From NCBI RefSeq assembly GCF_904067545.1, contig NZ_LR881183.1, forward strand, positions 186,001 through 250,000: a stretch of 64,000 bases of DNA. The letters run 5' to 3'. Under the pieces are notes generated by a model, which was given only the letters and a program-made list of their open reading frames with translations, made no database searches and was not told the DNA's origin. The stretch's first letter is position 1; each line of letters opens with the position of its first letter. Of this stretch, positions 1 to 10,178 are shown piece by piece. A program made the translations under genes and the position numbers. Source of the DNA: Thermococcus camini (lineage in GTDB: Archaea; Methanobacteriota_B; Thermococci; Thermococcales; Thermococcaceae).

Positions 1-1
1 C

Positions 2-1890
2 GACAACTACATGCTCTTCCTCTACAGCGCGGCTCTCCTTGGAACCGCCGTTCCCCTCTCCCTCAGGGAGCCCCGGTGGAGGAACGTCCGGCTGGCCCTC
101 TACCTCCTGCCCGGGATCTTCGCCGGCCTTTCCGCGGCCTTCTGGCAGGCATACTACCCCATATTTGCACTCGTTGCCGCTAACGCCCTGTTTCTCGCGA
201 TTGGCGGTTTCCTCCTCGGGAGGGAGAAATATCTACGGGATTCGCTTGCCCTCCTGCTCTCTCTGGCCATCGGTGCCCTCTTGGCCAACTCACTCGGCTC
301 ACACCTCGGCTACGGCATGGTGGGCTCAACCCACTGGCTCGGTATCAAGCTGGCCGAGGAGCTTGGGGTCCGCTTCGGGTTCATCGGGGACCTGTTCCTC
401 CTCTTGTACCTCAAATACGCCATTCCCCTTGCCTTGGCCTCTGTCATCGCCCTGGCGATCCTCTCCAGATTCGTCCGTGATAGAAAACAGAGGGCTCTGG
501 TAGTTCTCATCGGGACGACCGCGGCGCTCTGGCTGGCTGTTCGGTACTACGGTGTCATAAACGGGGCCCTCCTCCGCATCTTCCCCGAGAGCCCGATAGC
601 CGAGACCCAGAGGACTGCCTTCGATGACTTGTGGGAGGCCTATGGCATCTCGGGGCTTCTCGTGCCGCTCTTCATCATCCGCTTCCTCAGGCGCCCCAGA
701 CCCGCCGATTTCCTCCTTCTGGGAACCGCACTCGTCATGCTGTCGATGGCCGTCGTCTGGACCCGGTTCCTCTTCATATCCTCCCTCGCAGTAGCCACCA
801 TGGCCGGCATCGGGCTGGTGGCCCTTCACGATACGGCTGGTGCTCTGGCAGGGGGGATCCCTGATAACAAACGGGGATGGCTCTCCGCTGCCCTCTCCCT
901 GCTCCTCATCGGCGTCCCCTTAGTTCCGGCCTACCAGGGGCTGAACACAACGCTGAGTGTTCATCCTTTCATGACCTCCGGTTGGGAGTCAGCGCTGACT
1001 TACCTTGGTGAGATCTCCAGTCCCAACGACGTCGTCCTAACATGGTGGGACCAGGGCCACTGGGTGACCTACTACTCCATGAGATCTCCTGTTGCACAGG
1101 GTAGCCCCAGTGGGTGGGTGGCCAAGTATTATCTGGGACTGGTGAATGAGAATGGTCTGATGAAGCTCGGCGTTGATTACGTCATCGTCTCCTACGACAC
1201 CCTGATGAAGTTCGGGGCGGTTATGGAGACGGCAGGGGTCTCCCCGGGCGAGTACGGCCTAGTGGTGCTTCACAGGGTGCCCTCCCGTGGATCGATCCTC
1301 ATTTTCTCCGGCGGCCCCTACTCTGTGATGGCCGTTCCGGGGGAGGATAGGTGGGACGTCAAGGTGGACATCGGTGGACGCTTCGTGATTCCCTCGCGGG
1401 TCTTTGTTGAGGTCGGGGGAGACTGGACGAGGTGGCCCTCTCGGGCCGCCCCACCGCCGACGTCTATGTTTACATTAACCTGAACTACGGCTACGCAGTC
1501 CTTATGAACTGGAAAGCTTTCAATACAACCCTCGCAAGGCTGATGTTTACCGATGACTATCCCGGAAACTACACCCCCGTGTACTCGGACGGCGGCTACG
1601 TGAAGATATTCCGCTTTGAGCACCCGAACGTCGCCGTTGCCTCGGAGAACGGCTCCATCGTTCTCAGGTTCACCAACGCCACCGGGACAGGCCTCGGGCT
1701 CTACGGCTACCTCGACAACGGCACGCTCGTCTTCAAGAAGTGGTACGGCGTCGGTGGGATGGATTCCTTTGTTCTCCCCGCCGACATCAACGGAAGCGTC
1801 GTCGTGAGGTACGTCTACGTCCGGAAGAAGACCGTTCTTGACAGGGGGTTTTCAGGATTGATGATGTGCCGTCTGGATAAAGTTCTGTAA
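2..1890 (+). pseudogene. AglB/STT3-like oligosaccharyltransferase, 3' part, frameshifted
   Basis: The 5' end lies outside the window and the reading frame is open to the first base. The visible part has many hydrophobic segments followed by a soluble C-terminal region. A WWDQGHW motif at about 1043-1063 matches the WWDYG signature of the STT3/AglB catalytic subunit, which moves lipid-linked glycans to Asn in N-x-S/T at the outer membrane face, but Tyr is replaced by Gln. The first frame stops at 1483. The correct C-terminal sequence (NLNYGYAVLMNW, then GYVKIFRFEHP) continues from about 1430 in the next frame, so one base, probably a G in GAGGTGG, is missing. The 3' end overlaps the convergent gene by 39 bp, so its last residues may not be original. 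The position beside a glycan cluster fits protein glycosylation. Family call good; activity doubtful. Confidence 0.75.
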
Positions 1891-2595
1891 TCTCCCGAGC
1901 TCCTTTCTGCATTTCTCCAGTTCATCTTGAAGGCTCTTGATGAGGGCATCCTTTTGTTCCACCTCCCTTTCCAGGGAGTTTATCGTGTTGATCATCTCGA
2001 CCTCCCTCACGCGATGCTTCATGACTTCCTCGTGGAGTCTCTTGCGTTCGGTGAAGCGACGGTACCCCCGTCCCTCAAACTTCCTCTCGATTATGTCATC
2101 CGTGTTGGCAAGTAGGGATTTTGCTGCTTCCATCTTTCCTTCCTCAAAGTACTTAACCGCCAGCCACCTCCACGCCGCGATTCTCATGTCCTTTAACTCC
2201 TCGTTGAACTCCCGGAATTCGTCCATGACCTGCTTTGAAAATGGGGCTTCCTTCTTCATGAACTCCCTGAGGAGAAACCCGATGTATTTCCACCCCTGGT
2301 TGTTTATCTGATACAAGTATTTGTAACCGCAGTTGTACTCCTTCCCCTTCTTGTTGCGGCACTTTCTTTCGATCTTCCTCCTCCTGAGGAAGCCCATGAT
2401 GTAGAGCCTTCTCAGGTCGTTTGAGACCAGCTTGGGCTGGAGACGTTCGATCCATTTGGGGTTATTGGTGAGGTTGAACATGATCTCCGTGAGTTCTTCG
2501 GACATGGTTTTTGAATCGAACTCATCATTCCCGTACAGCCAGGCGGCCATCAGCAGCAGCCACTTGTAATCTACCATGGGTCTTTGCATGGTCAT
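1852..2595 (-). CDS. Winged-helix-like and coiled-coil protein of unknown function
   Basis: The protein has 247 residues. The N-terminal half looks like a small helical, winged-helix-type domain, with a basic RRRKIERKCRNKKGK stretch followed by NQGWKYIGFLLREFM. The last 60 or so residues form a long heptad-rich coiled coil (EVEMINTINSLEREVEQKD and onward). There is no signal peptide or membrane segment. A TATA-like sequence lies near 2622-2633, and a 24-nt inverted repeat covers the start region, so the transcript is nearly leaderless. ATG 2595 was chosen, with ATG 2589 as an alternative. A DNA-binding regulator that controls its own promoter is an inference. I do not recognise a named family. 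Confidence 0.6.
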   Translation of the reverse strand: MTMQRPMVDYKWLLLMAAWLYGNDEFDSKTMSEELTEIMFNLTNNPKWIERLQPKLVSNDLRRLYIMGFLRRRKIERKCRNKKGKEYNCGYKYLYQINNQGWKYIGFLLREFMKKEAPFSKQVMDEFREFNEELKDMRIAAWRWLAVKYFEEGKMEAAKSLLANTDDIIERKFEGRGYRRFTERKRLHEEVMKHRVREVEMINTINSLEREVEQKDALIKSLQDELEKCRKELGRLQNFIQTAHHQS

Positions 2596-2614
2596 CACTC
2601 AATTAAGTGATGAC
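2591..2614. promoter_or_regulatory. Inverted repeat over the start of the winged-helix gene
   Basis: The arms GTCATCACT and AGTGATGAC (9 bp, perfect) are separated by CAATTA. The repeat covers the expected transcription start and first codons of the leftward gene, about 20-25 nt downstream of an AT-rich TATA-like element. This is the usual place for an archaeal repressor operator. Self-binding by the gene product is inferred. Confidence 0.5.
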
Positions 2615-3147
2615 TATTCAAATTTTTAATATGTTTCGAGGAGACCGCTCGACCAGCGAGATCCAGCGTCAAGTTTTCACGCTGATTCATTCGGGTTGGA
2701 ATTTCGAAGCAAAAATTGGGGTCTTGTTCGCTAACGTTCTGATTTTGAGCTCTCTGAAGCTATATGAATTTTTTGTCAGGTTAATATCTCATTAGAAACT
2801 ACTATGAACCCACGCTCGATGATGTCATTAATGTGGAGATGATCATGAAGTCCCTTACCCTTTCGGACGACCGGCGTTCACAGGACTTGGAATTATCGTC
2901 GGTCCAGGTGGAAAAGTTTCAAAACCACCAGCTTTTAGGGAATTAGACAGTCTTGTTCAAGAAAGTACCATGAATTGAAAAAGGTGACCCCCTGAGCGGG
3001 CAAGCCAGGCTCTGTAGAAGATTGCAAGGGGGACGGGAATAGTCTTTGCCGGGACTGTAATTAATTTTTGTTGAGTCCTGAAAAAATCTCCGAACATCAA
3101 TGTTTAAATATGTGATGACTCCCAATGTAACATGGGGTGACCCCACA
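2615..3147. other. Long intergenic region with a possible gene remnant
   Basis: No intact gene is visible. Between 2832 and 2978 a stop-free frame on the plus strand encodes a protein-like stretch (HEVPYPFGRPAFTGLGIIVG, then GPGGKVSKPPAFRELDS) that has no start codon and begins right after a stop. It may be the 3' remnant of a lost gene. A TTTAAATA box at 3103-3110 and a GGGGTGA ribosome site at 3134-3140 belong to the downstream ATPase gene. Confidence 0.4.
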
Positions 3148-4132
3148 ATGTTGTTCAGTCGCATAAAGAAGTCGAGGAATGAGATGTTTGACCGTGAATA
3201 TGAGTTTGACAAAATCGTCTCGGCCATAAAAGATGGGGTGCCGCTTATAGTGGTCACGGGCATCCGTCGCGTGGGTAAAACAACGCTTGTAAAAGTCCTG
3301 CTTAATGAGATAGACACGCCCGGAGTGTATATAGATGCGAGAAAGCTCTGGAGCATCCATGCAAATATCTCCCCCAATGTTATAAAAAAGGAGATACTAA
3401 AATCCCTTAGTAGAGTTTAAGGACAAACACACAGACCTTATAGATGTTCTTGATGATATTGAGAACAGTGGGGAGAGGATGGTACTAGTTTTTGATGAAG
3501 CTCAGTACCTCCGCTACTCCAACTATGATTACACCGCCCTGTTCGCATCCTTGAATGACAGCTATGAAAATATCACCCTGATCCTCACGGGTTCGGAAAT
3601 AGGGGTTCTCGAAGAGTTCCTGGGCTTCAACGACAGGTACTCCCCGCTCTACAAAAGGGAGCACGAGATAGTGCACTTAGACCGCTTCAGCAGGGGTGAG
3701 AGTATGCAGTACCTGATGAGAGGATTCCATGAGACGGGCATGGATGTGCCGGATGAAGAGATAAGGGATGCCGTTGAAGTACTGGATGGGATTGTCGGAT
3801 GGCTCAGGGAGTACGGTTGGCTGCGCTACCGCGGGAGGAGTCACGGCGCTGCCATAGACGAGGTGTTCCAGCGGGCAAAAAGCGATATAATAGACGAGCT
3901 TTCAAGGTATTCACGAAGGTACCTCACCATAATGATGGCTGTTTCGGAGGGCTATAACGCGTGGTCATCCCTAAAAGCGTACCTTGAAAATGCTGAGGGA
4001 AAGAGGGTAAATGACGGGTCATTGAATACTGCCCTTCGAAACCTCATTAAGTACGGTTACCTCGAGAAACATGGGGATGAGTACCGCATCACCGACCCGG
4101 TAATTGAGAGGGCACTCAGGCATGCGCGCTGA
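3148..4132 (+). pseudogene. Archaeal AAA-type ATPase, frameshifted
   Basis: This belongs to the archaeal ATPase family (MJ/PH type, related to STAND and AAA proteins) that is expanded in Thermococcales. The N-terminal piece has a MFDREYEFDKI entry motif and a Walker A (GIRRVGKTT), and ends at a TAA at 3418-3420. The rest continues in the next frame from about 3412 (EFKDKHTDLIDVL), with Walker B LVFDEAQYL, a sensor-like LILTGSEIG, and a C-terminal winged-helix segment (SLNTALRNLIKYGYLEKHGD). The break is a +1 or -2 shift near 3410-3420. ATG 3148 was chosen because GGGGTGA lies 7 nt upstream. The biological role of these ATPases is unknown. The copy is probably inactive unless this is a sequence error. 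Confidence 0.75.
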
Positions 4133-4203
4133 AATCTGAAATGGCATGATATATGTTAAATGGCTTATAAAGGTGGTATCATACGCTGACAAAGGTGAAA
4201 CCC

Positions 4204-5732
4204 ATGAGTGAAGCAAGCCAGGCCCTACACAAAATCGCAAGGGGCACCGGGATCATCTTTGCAGGGACGGTTATCTCGATGTTCTTCGGGTTCTTGAGCA
4301 GGGCGATGATAGCGAGGGAGTTCTCGAAGGCCGAGTACGGTATCTTCAATTTAGCCCTAACCGTTTTGAGCATAGGGCTCGTTATAGCCACGCTCGGCTT
4401 TCAAAATGCTCTACCCCGGGAGGTCGCGTTCTACAGGGAGAAGGAGCCCGGGAAGGTTGATAGGTTGATTTCAACGGCCATCGCCATAACAGCGGTGAGT
4501 GCGGTGATAACGGCCCTCTTGATATTCTTCCTGGCCGGGGACATATCTTTGATCTTCCGCGAGGAGCGCCTGGTCAGCGCGCTCAGGGTCATAGTCTTAG
4601 CCCTCCCCTTCTCGGCCCTGACCGCGGTCATCATCTCGGCCTCAAGGGGCTTCGGCAGGGTGAGGGAGCAGGTGTATTTCCAGAACATTCTCTATCCCAT
4701 AACCTGGCTTGTTTTGGTTGCATCAATCGTCATTATTGGACTGCCGTTCAACTCCATGTTTTACGCGTATTCCCTGGCCCAGCTCCTGACGTTTTCTGCT
4801 CTTCTCTTCGAAACATACAGGATCGGTCTCCTCAGGGTTAGGGCCCGCGTTGATATTGAGCTCGGGAAGCATCTGGTGGCCTTTTCCATTCCCCTGATGC
4901 TTGTTGGGATACTGAACTTCATGATGACGTGGACAGACACGCTGATGCTGGGCTATTATCTGGGCTCGGAGGTAGTTGGAGTTTACAACGCCGCCTCCCC
5001 ACTGGCGAGGTTGATACCTGTATTCCTCGGTTCTGCAGGGATGCTCTACGCACCTATAGTCACCCCCCTGTACGCCCAGGGAAGATAAAGGAGATGGGCA
5101 GGGTTTACCAGATACTGACTAAGTGGATTTTTATGCTGACCCTTCCCCTCTTCAGCCTGATGTTTCTGTTTCCAGATGCAACGATAAGGTTCTTCTTTGG
5201 GGCCAAGTACGTTTCGGCAGCTCCGGCGCTTCAGATTTTAGCGTTGGGTTTCATGTTCCACACTTTCCTTGGGTTAAACGGGCTGTCCCTCCTCGTTATC
5301 GGGAAGCCGAAGCTCAACATGATAGGGGACACCTTTGCGGTTATTTCAAATGTTTTGCTAAACTTCCTGCTGATACCGCCCTACGGGATTGTAGGTGCGG
5401 CGGTGGCGACAGCTGTTTCTTACTTCGTGGCGAATGTTTTTAGATCGTTCTGGCTCTATAACGAAACCAGAATTCATCCCTTCAGCTGGAACTACGTTAA
5501 GCCCTTAGCTATTAGCTTCGTGTTGGTTGGAGTTATCAAGGGGCTCAACTTGAGGGTGGCGAGCATATGGTACGCGGTTCCTATTTTAGTGGTGTTCCTT
5601 GGCGTCTACGCCCTCCTCGTGCTTCTGAGCAGGAGCATTGATAAGGAGGACGTTGAGCTACTGCTGGCGGTGGAGAAAAGAATGGGAGTTGATTTAGAAA
5701 TAATAAAAAGGGTTTTGAGGAAGTTTGTTTAG
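4204..5732 (+). pseudogene. Polysaccharide flippase (MATE/RfbX-like), frameshifted
   Basis: This is a multi-pass membrane protein of the MOP/polysaccharide-transport superfamily (Wzx-like), expected to flip lipid-linked oligosaccharide across the membrane. Transmembrane segments occur throughout (GIIFAGTVISMFFGF near the start, LLNFLLIPPYGIVGAA near the end). The first frame stops at 5086-5088 after LYAQGR. The frame that continues (KIKEMGRVYQ) starts at 5082, so one A is missing from GGGAAGATAAAGG. Rejoined, the protein would have about 509 residues, normal for the family. ATG 4204 follows AGGTGAAACCC, and CTTATAAAGG at 4164-4173 is a likely TATA box. Its stop overlaps the stop of the convergent phosphodiesterase gene by 2 nt. 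It would pair naturally with the AglB-like gene and the glycan operon. Confidence 0.8.
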
Positions 5733-7156
5733 AGTTTTCTTTTTAGTTTTAGGTTTTTGATAGCTTTTTTGAGCTTTTTATCCTCTTGTTTTTTCTCGTA
5801 GTAGCTTGGATCAACATGTTTTGGTTTTCTCCTAGCAAACTCTGAGTCTTCTTCAAAGATTTCCATTAAAACTCTTCCGTCCATATCATTCGGGATTGGT
5901 AAACCAAAGATGTGAAGGATCGTTGGTGCGATATCATAGACTGTGGGTGGTGTATTAAATGTTATTTCTTCTCTAATTTCTCTTCCATAGGTGGTAAAGA
6001 TCCCATGGAGCTCATGGTCACTCTTATAAGTTGTTTCTGTCAATTTTCCTTTGAGCTCTGCTGAGAATTCAATTCCCCTAGTTGGTACTACAAACAGGTC
6101 TGGGAGTAAATGTACATATGGGCCGGTGTATATCTCTTCTGGGGACAGCACTTTAGAGACTTCTGGGAACGATTCAAGTGCCTTCTTTACTTGTTCTTTA
6201 GCTATTTTGTCAATTACATAAACGCCCCATGAGGCATGGGATGTCATAAATGCCTTTCTCTTTTGAGGGTCAGTAGCATATGACATCTGGTTTGTTCCCC
6301 GTGTAGCAAGTATTTTTGCAATCTTTGCGGGTATTATTCTTCTACCAAGTCTTACGAGGGATGCCTTGGTTCTGTTATATTTCAGGAAGCCCGAACGGGC
6401 TAGTGCTTCATTCACATAGAAAATCTTGTGCTTGATTTCGAATCCATGGTCACTTACAATAAATGTTATGTCCGCTATGTTCATAGCCTTATCAATGAAC
6501 TCTTTTATCTTTTTAAATACTGGATCTACAAGATGAATGTCTTTGCCCTCTAGAATCTGGGGAAAAATATGGGAGAACCAATCTGTTTCGCTAAATACTA
6601 TAAAGTATAGATTCCAGTCCCAATTTTCTAGTAGGTCATAGTACATATTAAGCCTAGTAGTCGTGTACTCTTCTACACGTTTTGCATAGTCTTGGGGATT
6701 GTTAGTGTGTTTTTCCCAGGAGTGTGGAGGATCAATTAGGTATTCACTGTATTTTTCGTTGAACTTTTTTGGATAGACCTCCTGATATGGAGCCGCCCAA
6801 TCTGATACGATTACGGTGTTTTCTTTGAATTTGATGCCTTCAAAAGGGTACGTCATTGGCAGATTAATGAGAACACTTTTTAGACCATGCATGCTGAGTA
6901 ACTCTGATATTCTGTGATATTTAACGTCAAGGGAGGTTGTGAGCTTTAATGTAAACTCTTCAGGATCAATTCTTTGGAAATCAATAATACCATGCTTTGC
7001 GGGGGTTACTCCTGTTAGGATAGATGTCCATGCTGGGGGGGTGTAGGGGGGAATTGTTGACGTAAAGTTATGAATATCCTTTGTATTGAGTCCTACCAAG
7101 TTTGCAGTAGTTTTATTTGCCCCATCTAGCCCAATAACAACTACTTTGGGTTTCAT
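5729..7156 (-). CDS. Alkaline-phosphatase-superfamily phosphodiesterase
   Basis: This 475-residue protein belongs to the type I phosphodiesterase/nucleotide pyrophosphatase group of the alkaline phosphatase superfamily. The metal and nucleophile motifs are visible: GLDGA near the N-terminus, PPAWTSILTG with the candidate Thr nucleophile, VSDHGFE and KSDHELHG. No signal peptide is seen, and a basic tail (LKKAIKNLKLKRKL) closes the protein. ATG 7156 was chosen for the GGGGTGAT ribosome site that lies in the end of the upstream gene. It is the last gene of the leftward glycan operon. A role in handling phosphorylated glycan or lipid carriers is inferred from context. Superfamily call strong, substrate unknown. 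Confidence 0.8.
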   Translation of the reverse strand: MKPKVVVIGLDGANKTTANLVGLNTKDIHNFTSTIPPYTPPAWTSILTGVTPAKHGIIDFQRIDPEEFTLKLTTSLDVKYHRISELLSMHGLKSVLINLPMTYPFEGIKFKENTVIVSDWAAPYQEVYPKKFNEKYSEYLIDPPHSWEKHTNNPQDYAKRVEEYTTTRLNMYYDLLENWDWNLYFIVFSETDWFSHIFPQILEGKDIHLVDPVFKKIKEFIDKAMNIADITFIVSDHGFEIKHKIFYVNEALARSGFLKYNRTKASLVRLGRRIIPAKIAKILATRGTNQMSYATDPQKRKAFMTSHASWGVYVIDKIAKEQVKKALESFPEVSKVLSPEEIYTGPYVHLLPDLFVVPTRGIEFSAELKGKLTETTYKSDHELHGIFTTYGREIREEITFNTPPTVYDIAPTILHIFGLPIPNDMDGRVLMEIFEEDSEFARRKPKHVDPSYYEKKQEDKKLKKAIKNLKLKRKL

Positions 7157-7160
7157 ATTA

Positions 7161-8975
7161 TCACCCCTCAGCATTTTGTTGTTCATTAACCAAAAACACC
7201 ACAACTTCTCTGTTTTTATATACAACGAAAACATTGTTCTGAGACAGCAATAACTCAATGTCTCCTATGGTGTATTGATGTGCAGCATTCCTGACGTTTT
7301 CCGGGAGTACCTTGAATGGGTACTCCATGTCAAATTTTGTGAGATAGATATACTGGGGTTCTTTTAAAAGTTGGGTGCAGTTTGAGGGGCATCCAAAGTG
7401 CGAGGGAAGGCGATTGGGGTTTACCTTTGCTCGAATTCTGTTTTCATAACTTGTGCCTTCAATGTAATCAACAAGTCTGTAAATGAAAAGTGGTGTATTG
7501 CTTATGATTTGTATGCTTGGAGCCTTGTGGTCCAAGAGAAATCCAGCCGAGTTCAGTTCCATTGTAGTTGTTTGGAGGTTAGCGCTAAACATTAGAGGGG
7601 ATTGATAGACACTAAATACTGAGAGCACGATCATCACAAATGCCGTTATAAGCACTAGGTTTTTGGTTTTCGTATTCTGTGTCCCGTGTAGGTAATACAA
7701 TCCAATGCCGTTTATCATTATTGATGACACGATCATAAATCTGAATAATCTTATTGGCTTCAATTCCACAAAGTACCCAAAAAACATTATCATTCCCCAG
7801 ACCATGCTAAATACCAGTAGTATAAGTACAAATGTTGACACAAATCTATTTGTATCTTCGCCGCTAGGTTTTTCACCCATTGTGTGTGTTTTTTTAATGA
7901 TTATAGTGGCTGATATAATGCTCATAAGAATGGATATACCCGGGGATCCATACCTCAATATTAATGACCTTAAAAGCTGGGGTAAAGTCAGACCTGCGCT
8001 GATTGCACTCTTTGCCAGTGAGCCATAAAGCTCCGCCCTGCTAGGGACATAATATTCCCCTGTCAAGATCTGGAATATTGATCTGATATAGTACTGTATA
8101 TTGTAGAATTTTAGATACCAAATTGAGAATAGGACGGCAGGGAGTGCGGATAGTGTTAGGTTGGCACGGTGTTTCTTTACATCCAATGTCCTTGCAAATA
8201 TGTAAATGATAATAAACCACACACTGAGGAAAATGAGGATAATTGGATGCAAAAACGTCAAAAAAATCATAATAATCCCGAGAGTTATCAGGTATTCTTT
8301 TCGAGGTGTTGTGAGATATCGAACATGAAAATACAAGACAAAAAACAGATACCACGCTGAAATGATGCTTGGATGCGTGTTTAGATGGAACACACCGAAC
8401 ATAAGGGGTGTCCCAAATATGATACCTGCGGGTTTGAGGTCTCTAATTGTCATATCTGGCAGACGTCCAGCCACAAGACTGACCCCTCCAAGGTACACAA
8501 ATAGTGTAAAACTTATAAACATTATATATCCTGTGTTAATTAGGGAGCTGTTGATTATTTCCTTCAGGATTACACCATACACGTGAATAGCGGGGTATAT
8601 ATCCCATGCGGGTACGGAAAACTTACTCAGCTCGATATCTTTTATGTACCCCAAATGGGTCAGGAAATCATCAGCCCTGCCCCATAGTTCGTATCTCCAG
8701 TAAGGTATGCCCAGGAAAATTGTATATGTTATGAACAGTGCCACCAGTCCCAAAAATGTAATAGTTTTTGGTACACTATCCGAATATATTAAGAGAAATG
8801 CTGTTATGGCCCCGAGTTCACCTACAAGCAACAACCAAAATACTGGGGGATATGCAGCATAAACTGAAAACTCGTATCCTATAGGTGCAGGTGTGTGTAT
8901 AATTATCCATTCAATTAAACATAAGAATGTGTAACTGATAATCAGCAGAACCGCTGAGTTTCTCCTTGCTGCCAA
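7161..8975 (-). CDS. Polytopic membrane protein, possible GT-C glycosyltransferase
   Basis: The protein has 604 residues, with about a dozen hydrophobic segments over the first 450 and then a soluble C-terminal domain. An acidic loop early on (ELWGRADDFLTHLGYI) and a His-containing loop (FGVFHLNTHPSII) resemble the outward-facing acidic loops of GT-C enzymes, which use dolichyl-phosphate sugars. No family signature was recognised with certainty, so GT-C is an inference. The start is a TTG at 8975 preceded by GGAGGGAT, 6 nt after the stop of the upstream glycosyltransferase, so translation is probably coupled. The gene is clearly A+T-rich compared with the window. Confidence 0.55.
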   Translation of the reverse strand: MAARRNSAVLLIISYTFLCLIEWIIIHTPAPIGYEFSVYAAYPPVFWLLLVGELGAITAFLLIYSDSVPKTITFLGLVALFITYTIFLGIPYWRYELWGRADDFLTHLGYIKDIELSKFSVPAWDIYPAIHVYGVILKEIINSSLINTGYIMFISFTLFVYLGGVSLVAGRLPDMTIRDLKPAGIIFGTPLMFGVFHLNTHPSIISAWYLFFVLYFHVRYLTTPRKEYLITLGIIMIFLTFLHPIILIFLSVWFIIIYIFARTLDVKKHRANLTLSALPAVLFSIWYLKFYNIQYYIRSIFQILTGEYYVPSRAELYGSLAKSAISAGLTLPQLLRSLILRYGSPGISILMSIISATIIIKKTHTMGEKPSGEDTNRFVSTFVLILLVFSMVWGMIMFFGYFVELKPIRLFRFMIVSSIMINGIGLYYLHGTQNTKTKNLVLITAFVMIVLSVFSVYQSPLMFSANLQTTTMELNSAGFLLDHKAPSIQIISNTPLFIYRLVDYIEGTSYENRIRAKVNPNRLPSHFGCPSNCTQLLKEPQYIYLTKFDMEYPFKVLPENVRNAAHQYTIGDIELLLSQNNVFVVYKNREVVVFLVNEQQNAEG

Positions 8976-8981
8976 GATATT

Positions 8982-10139
8982 TTATCCCTCCTCATACACT
9001 TTTAGATATAATCCAATCAGTTTTTTTGCTATAATCTCTGCCTTCCATCTCTTTATGGCTTTCTTTTTCCCATTCGTTCCCATTCTCTTTTGAAGTTTTC
9101 TATCTTCCAGGATTCTGATAATCTTTTCAGCGACTTCTTGGGGATTGTTGGGATTTACCAAAAACCCGTCTATACCATGGTCTATCATATACGGGACGCC
9201 TCCGGCTGGTGATGACACCACTGGTGTTCCGGTTGCAAGAGCCTCTGAAATCACCATCGGGGCTGTTTCTTGGCGCGATAATAAAACAGCTAATGTACTT
9301 TTTGAATACAGCTCCAGCAGCTCCTTGTATGGTATTTTTCCAAGGAACCTAACGTTATTTGATAGTTTGTATTTTTGGGTTTTAGCCTTGAGGGCTAAAA
9401 AATATCCTTTGTCAGTTATACCTCCAGTAAATACTAGGGTTACAGGTTCACGATATTCTTTCATCAGGTATTTCATGGTCTCTATCATCGCTAACTGATT
9501 TTTTCGCGGGCTTATAACTGCGGGATACCAAATTATATCTATGTCCTTAGTGGTGTCCGTTTCCTTCTTAACGCTAAAGAATACATCAGATATGGGATTT
9601 TCGATTATAACTACCTTATCTGTATTAAGCCTCGCCTCTTTGAGTTCATCTAACACATAGGGTGAAATTGCGACGAAGTTTGTTAGCCCCCGGAAGATAT
9701 GTTTAAAACTTAAAGTGTTTCCTGAGTAATACACCAGTTTTTTTAACGTCGTTCTATCCGCCAGTTTCTCTTTCCAATATATGCCGTGTAGAGTTAATGC
9801 TGTTGGTTTACTGGCTTTAATCCCTGCATATGCGTTATAAATATCGTGTGAGTGCACTATATCCGATTTCCGGATAACTTTTTTGTTATTTCTGTAGGCG
9901 TGAGAAAATCCAGTAAACGTTGCAGATGGTGGTAATGAATAGGGTATGACTTTAATATTTGGGTAATCTGCTAAATTTTCAATTTTGGAACTCTTGGCTG
10001 TCGATATAATTATTAATGTTATACCTTCTTTTTCAAGGAGAGAGTGAATTTTCTTGAATCCTTGAACGGTATTATATGCCACGGTTTCAACTCCTCCATG
10101 GGGATTTAGTGTGTATGGAACTGCTAGTATTACTTTCAT
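8982..10139 (-). CDS. Glycosyltransferase family 4
   Basis: This 385-residue, two-Rossmann-domain (GT-B) enzyme has the family 4 signatures. These are an N-terminal glycine-rich loop (NPHGGVETVAYN), HSHDIYNAY in the acceptor domain, and the C-terminal E-x7-E region ETAPMVISEALATG followed by TPVVSSPAGGVPYMI. Such enzymes transfer a sugar from a nucleotide-sugar to a lipid-linked glycan on the cytoplasmic side. No membrane segment is present. It is followed within 6 nt by the membrane protein gene and sits in the leftward operon. Donor and acceptor cannot be read from the sequence. The gene is A+T-rich. Confidence 0.88.
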   Translation of the reverse strand: MKVILAVPYTLNPHGGVETVAYNTVQGFKKIHSLLEKEGITLIIISTAKSSKIENLADYPNIKVIPYSLPPSATFTGFSHAYRNNKKVIRKSDIVHSHDIYNAYAGIKASKPTALTLHGIYWKEKLADRTTLKKLVYYSGNTLSFKHIFRGLTNFVAISPYVLDELKEARLNTDKVVIIENPISDVFFSVKKETDTTKDIDIIWYPAVISPRKNQLAMIETMKYLMKEYREPVTLVFTGGITDKGYFLALKAKTQKYKLSNNVRFLGKIPYKELLELYSKSTLAVLLSRQETAPMVISEALATGTPVVSSPAGGVPYMIDHGIDGFLVNPNNPQEVAEKIIRILEDRKLQKRMGTNGKKKAIKRWKAEIIAKKLIGLYLKVYEEG

Positions 10140-10178
10140 CCAATGCCTCCCATACTACTTAATCATGTGGTATCTTAT

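Noticed and set aside
2607-2795. 62-codon frame in the spacer after the winged-helix gene
   Set aside because: It lacks a ribosome site, overlaps the divergent promoter and inverted repeat, and has no protein-like pattern.
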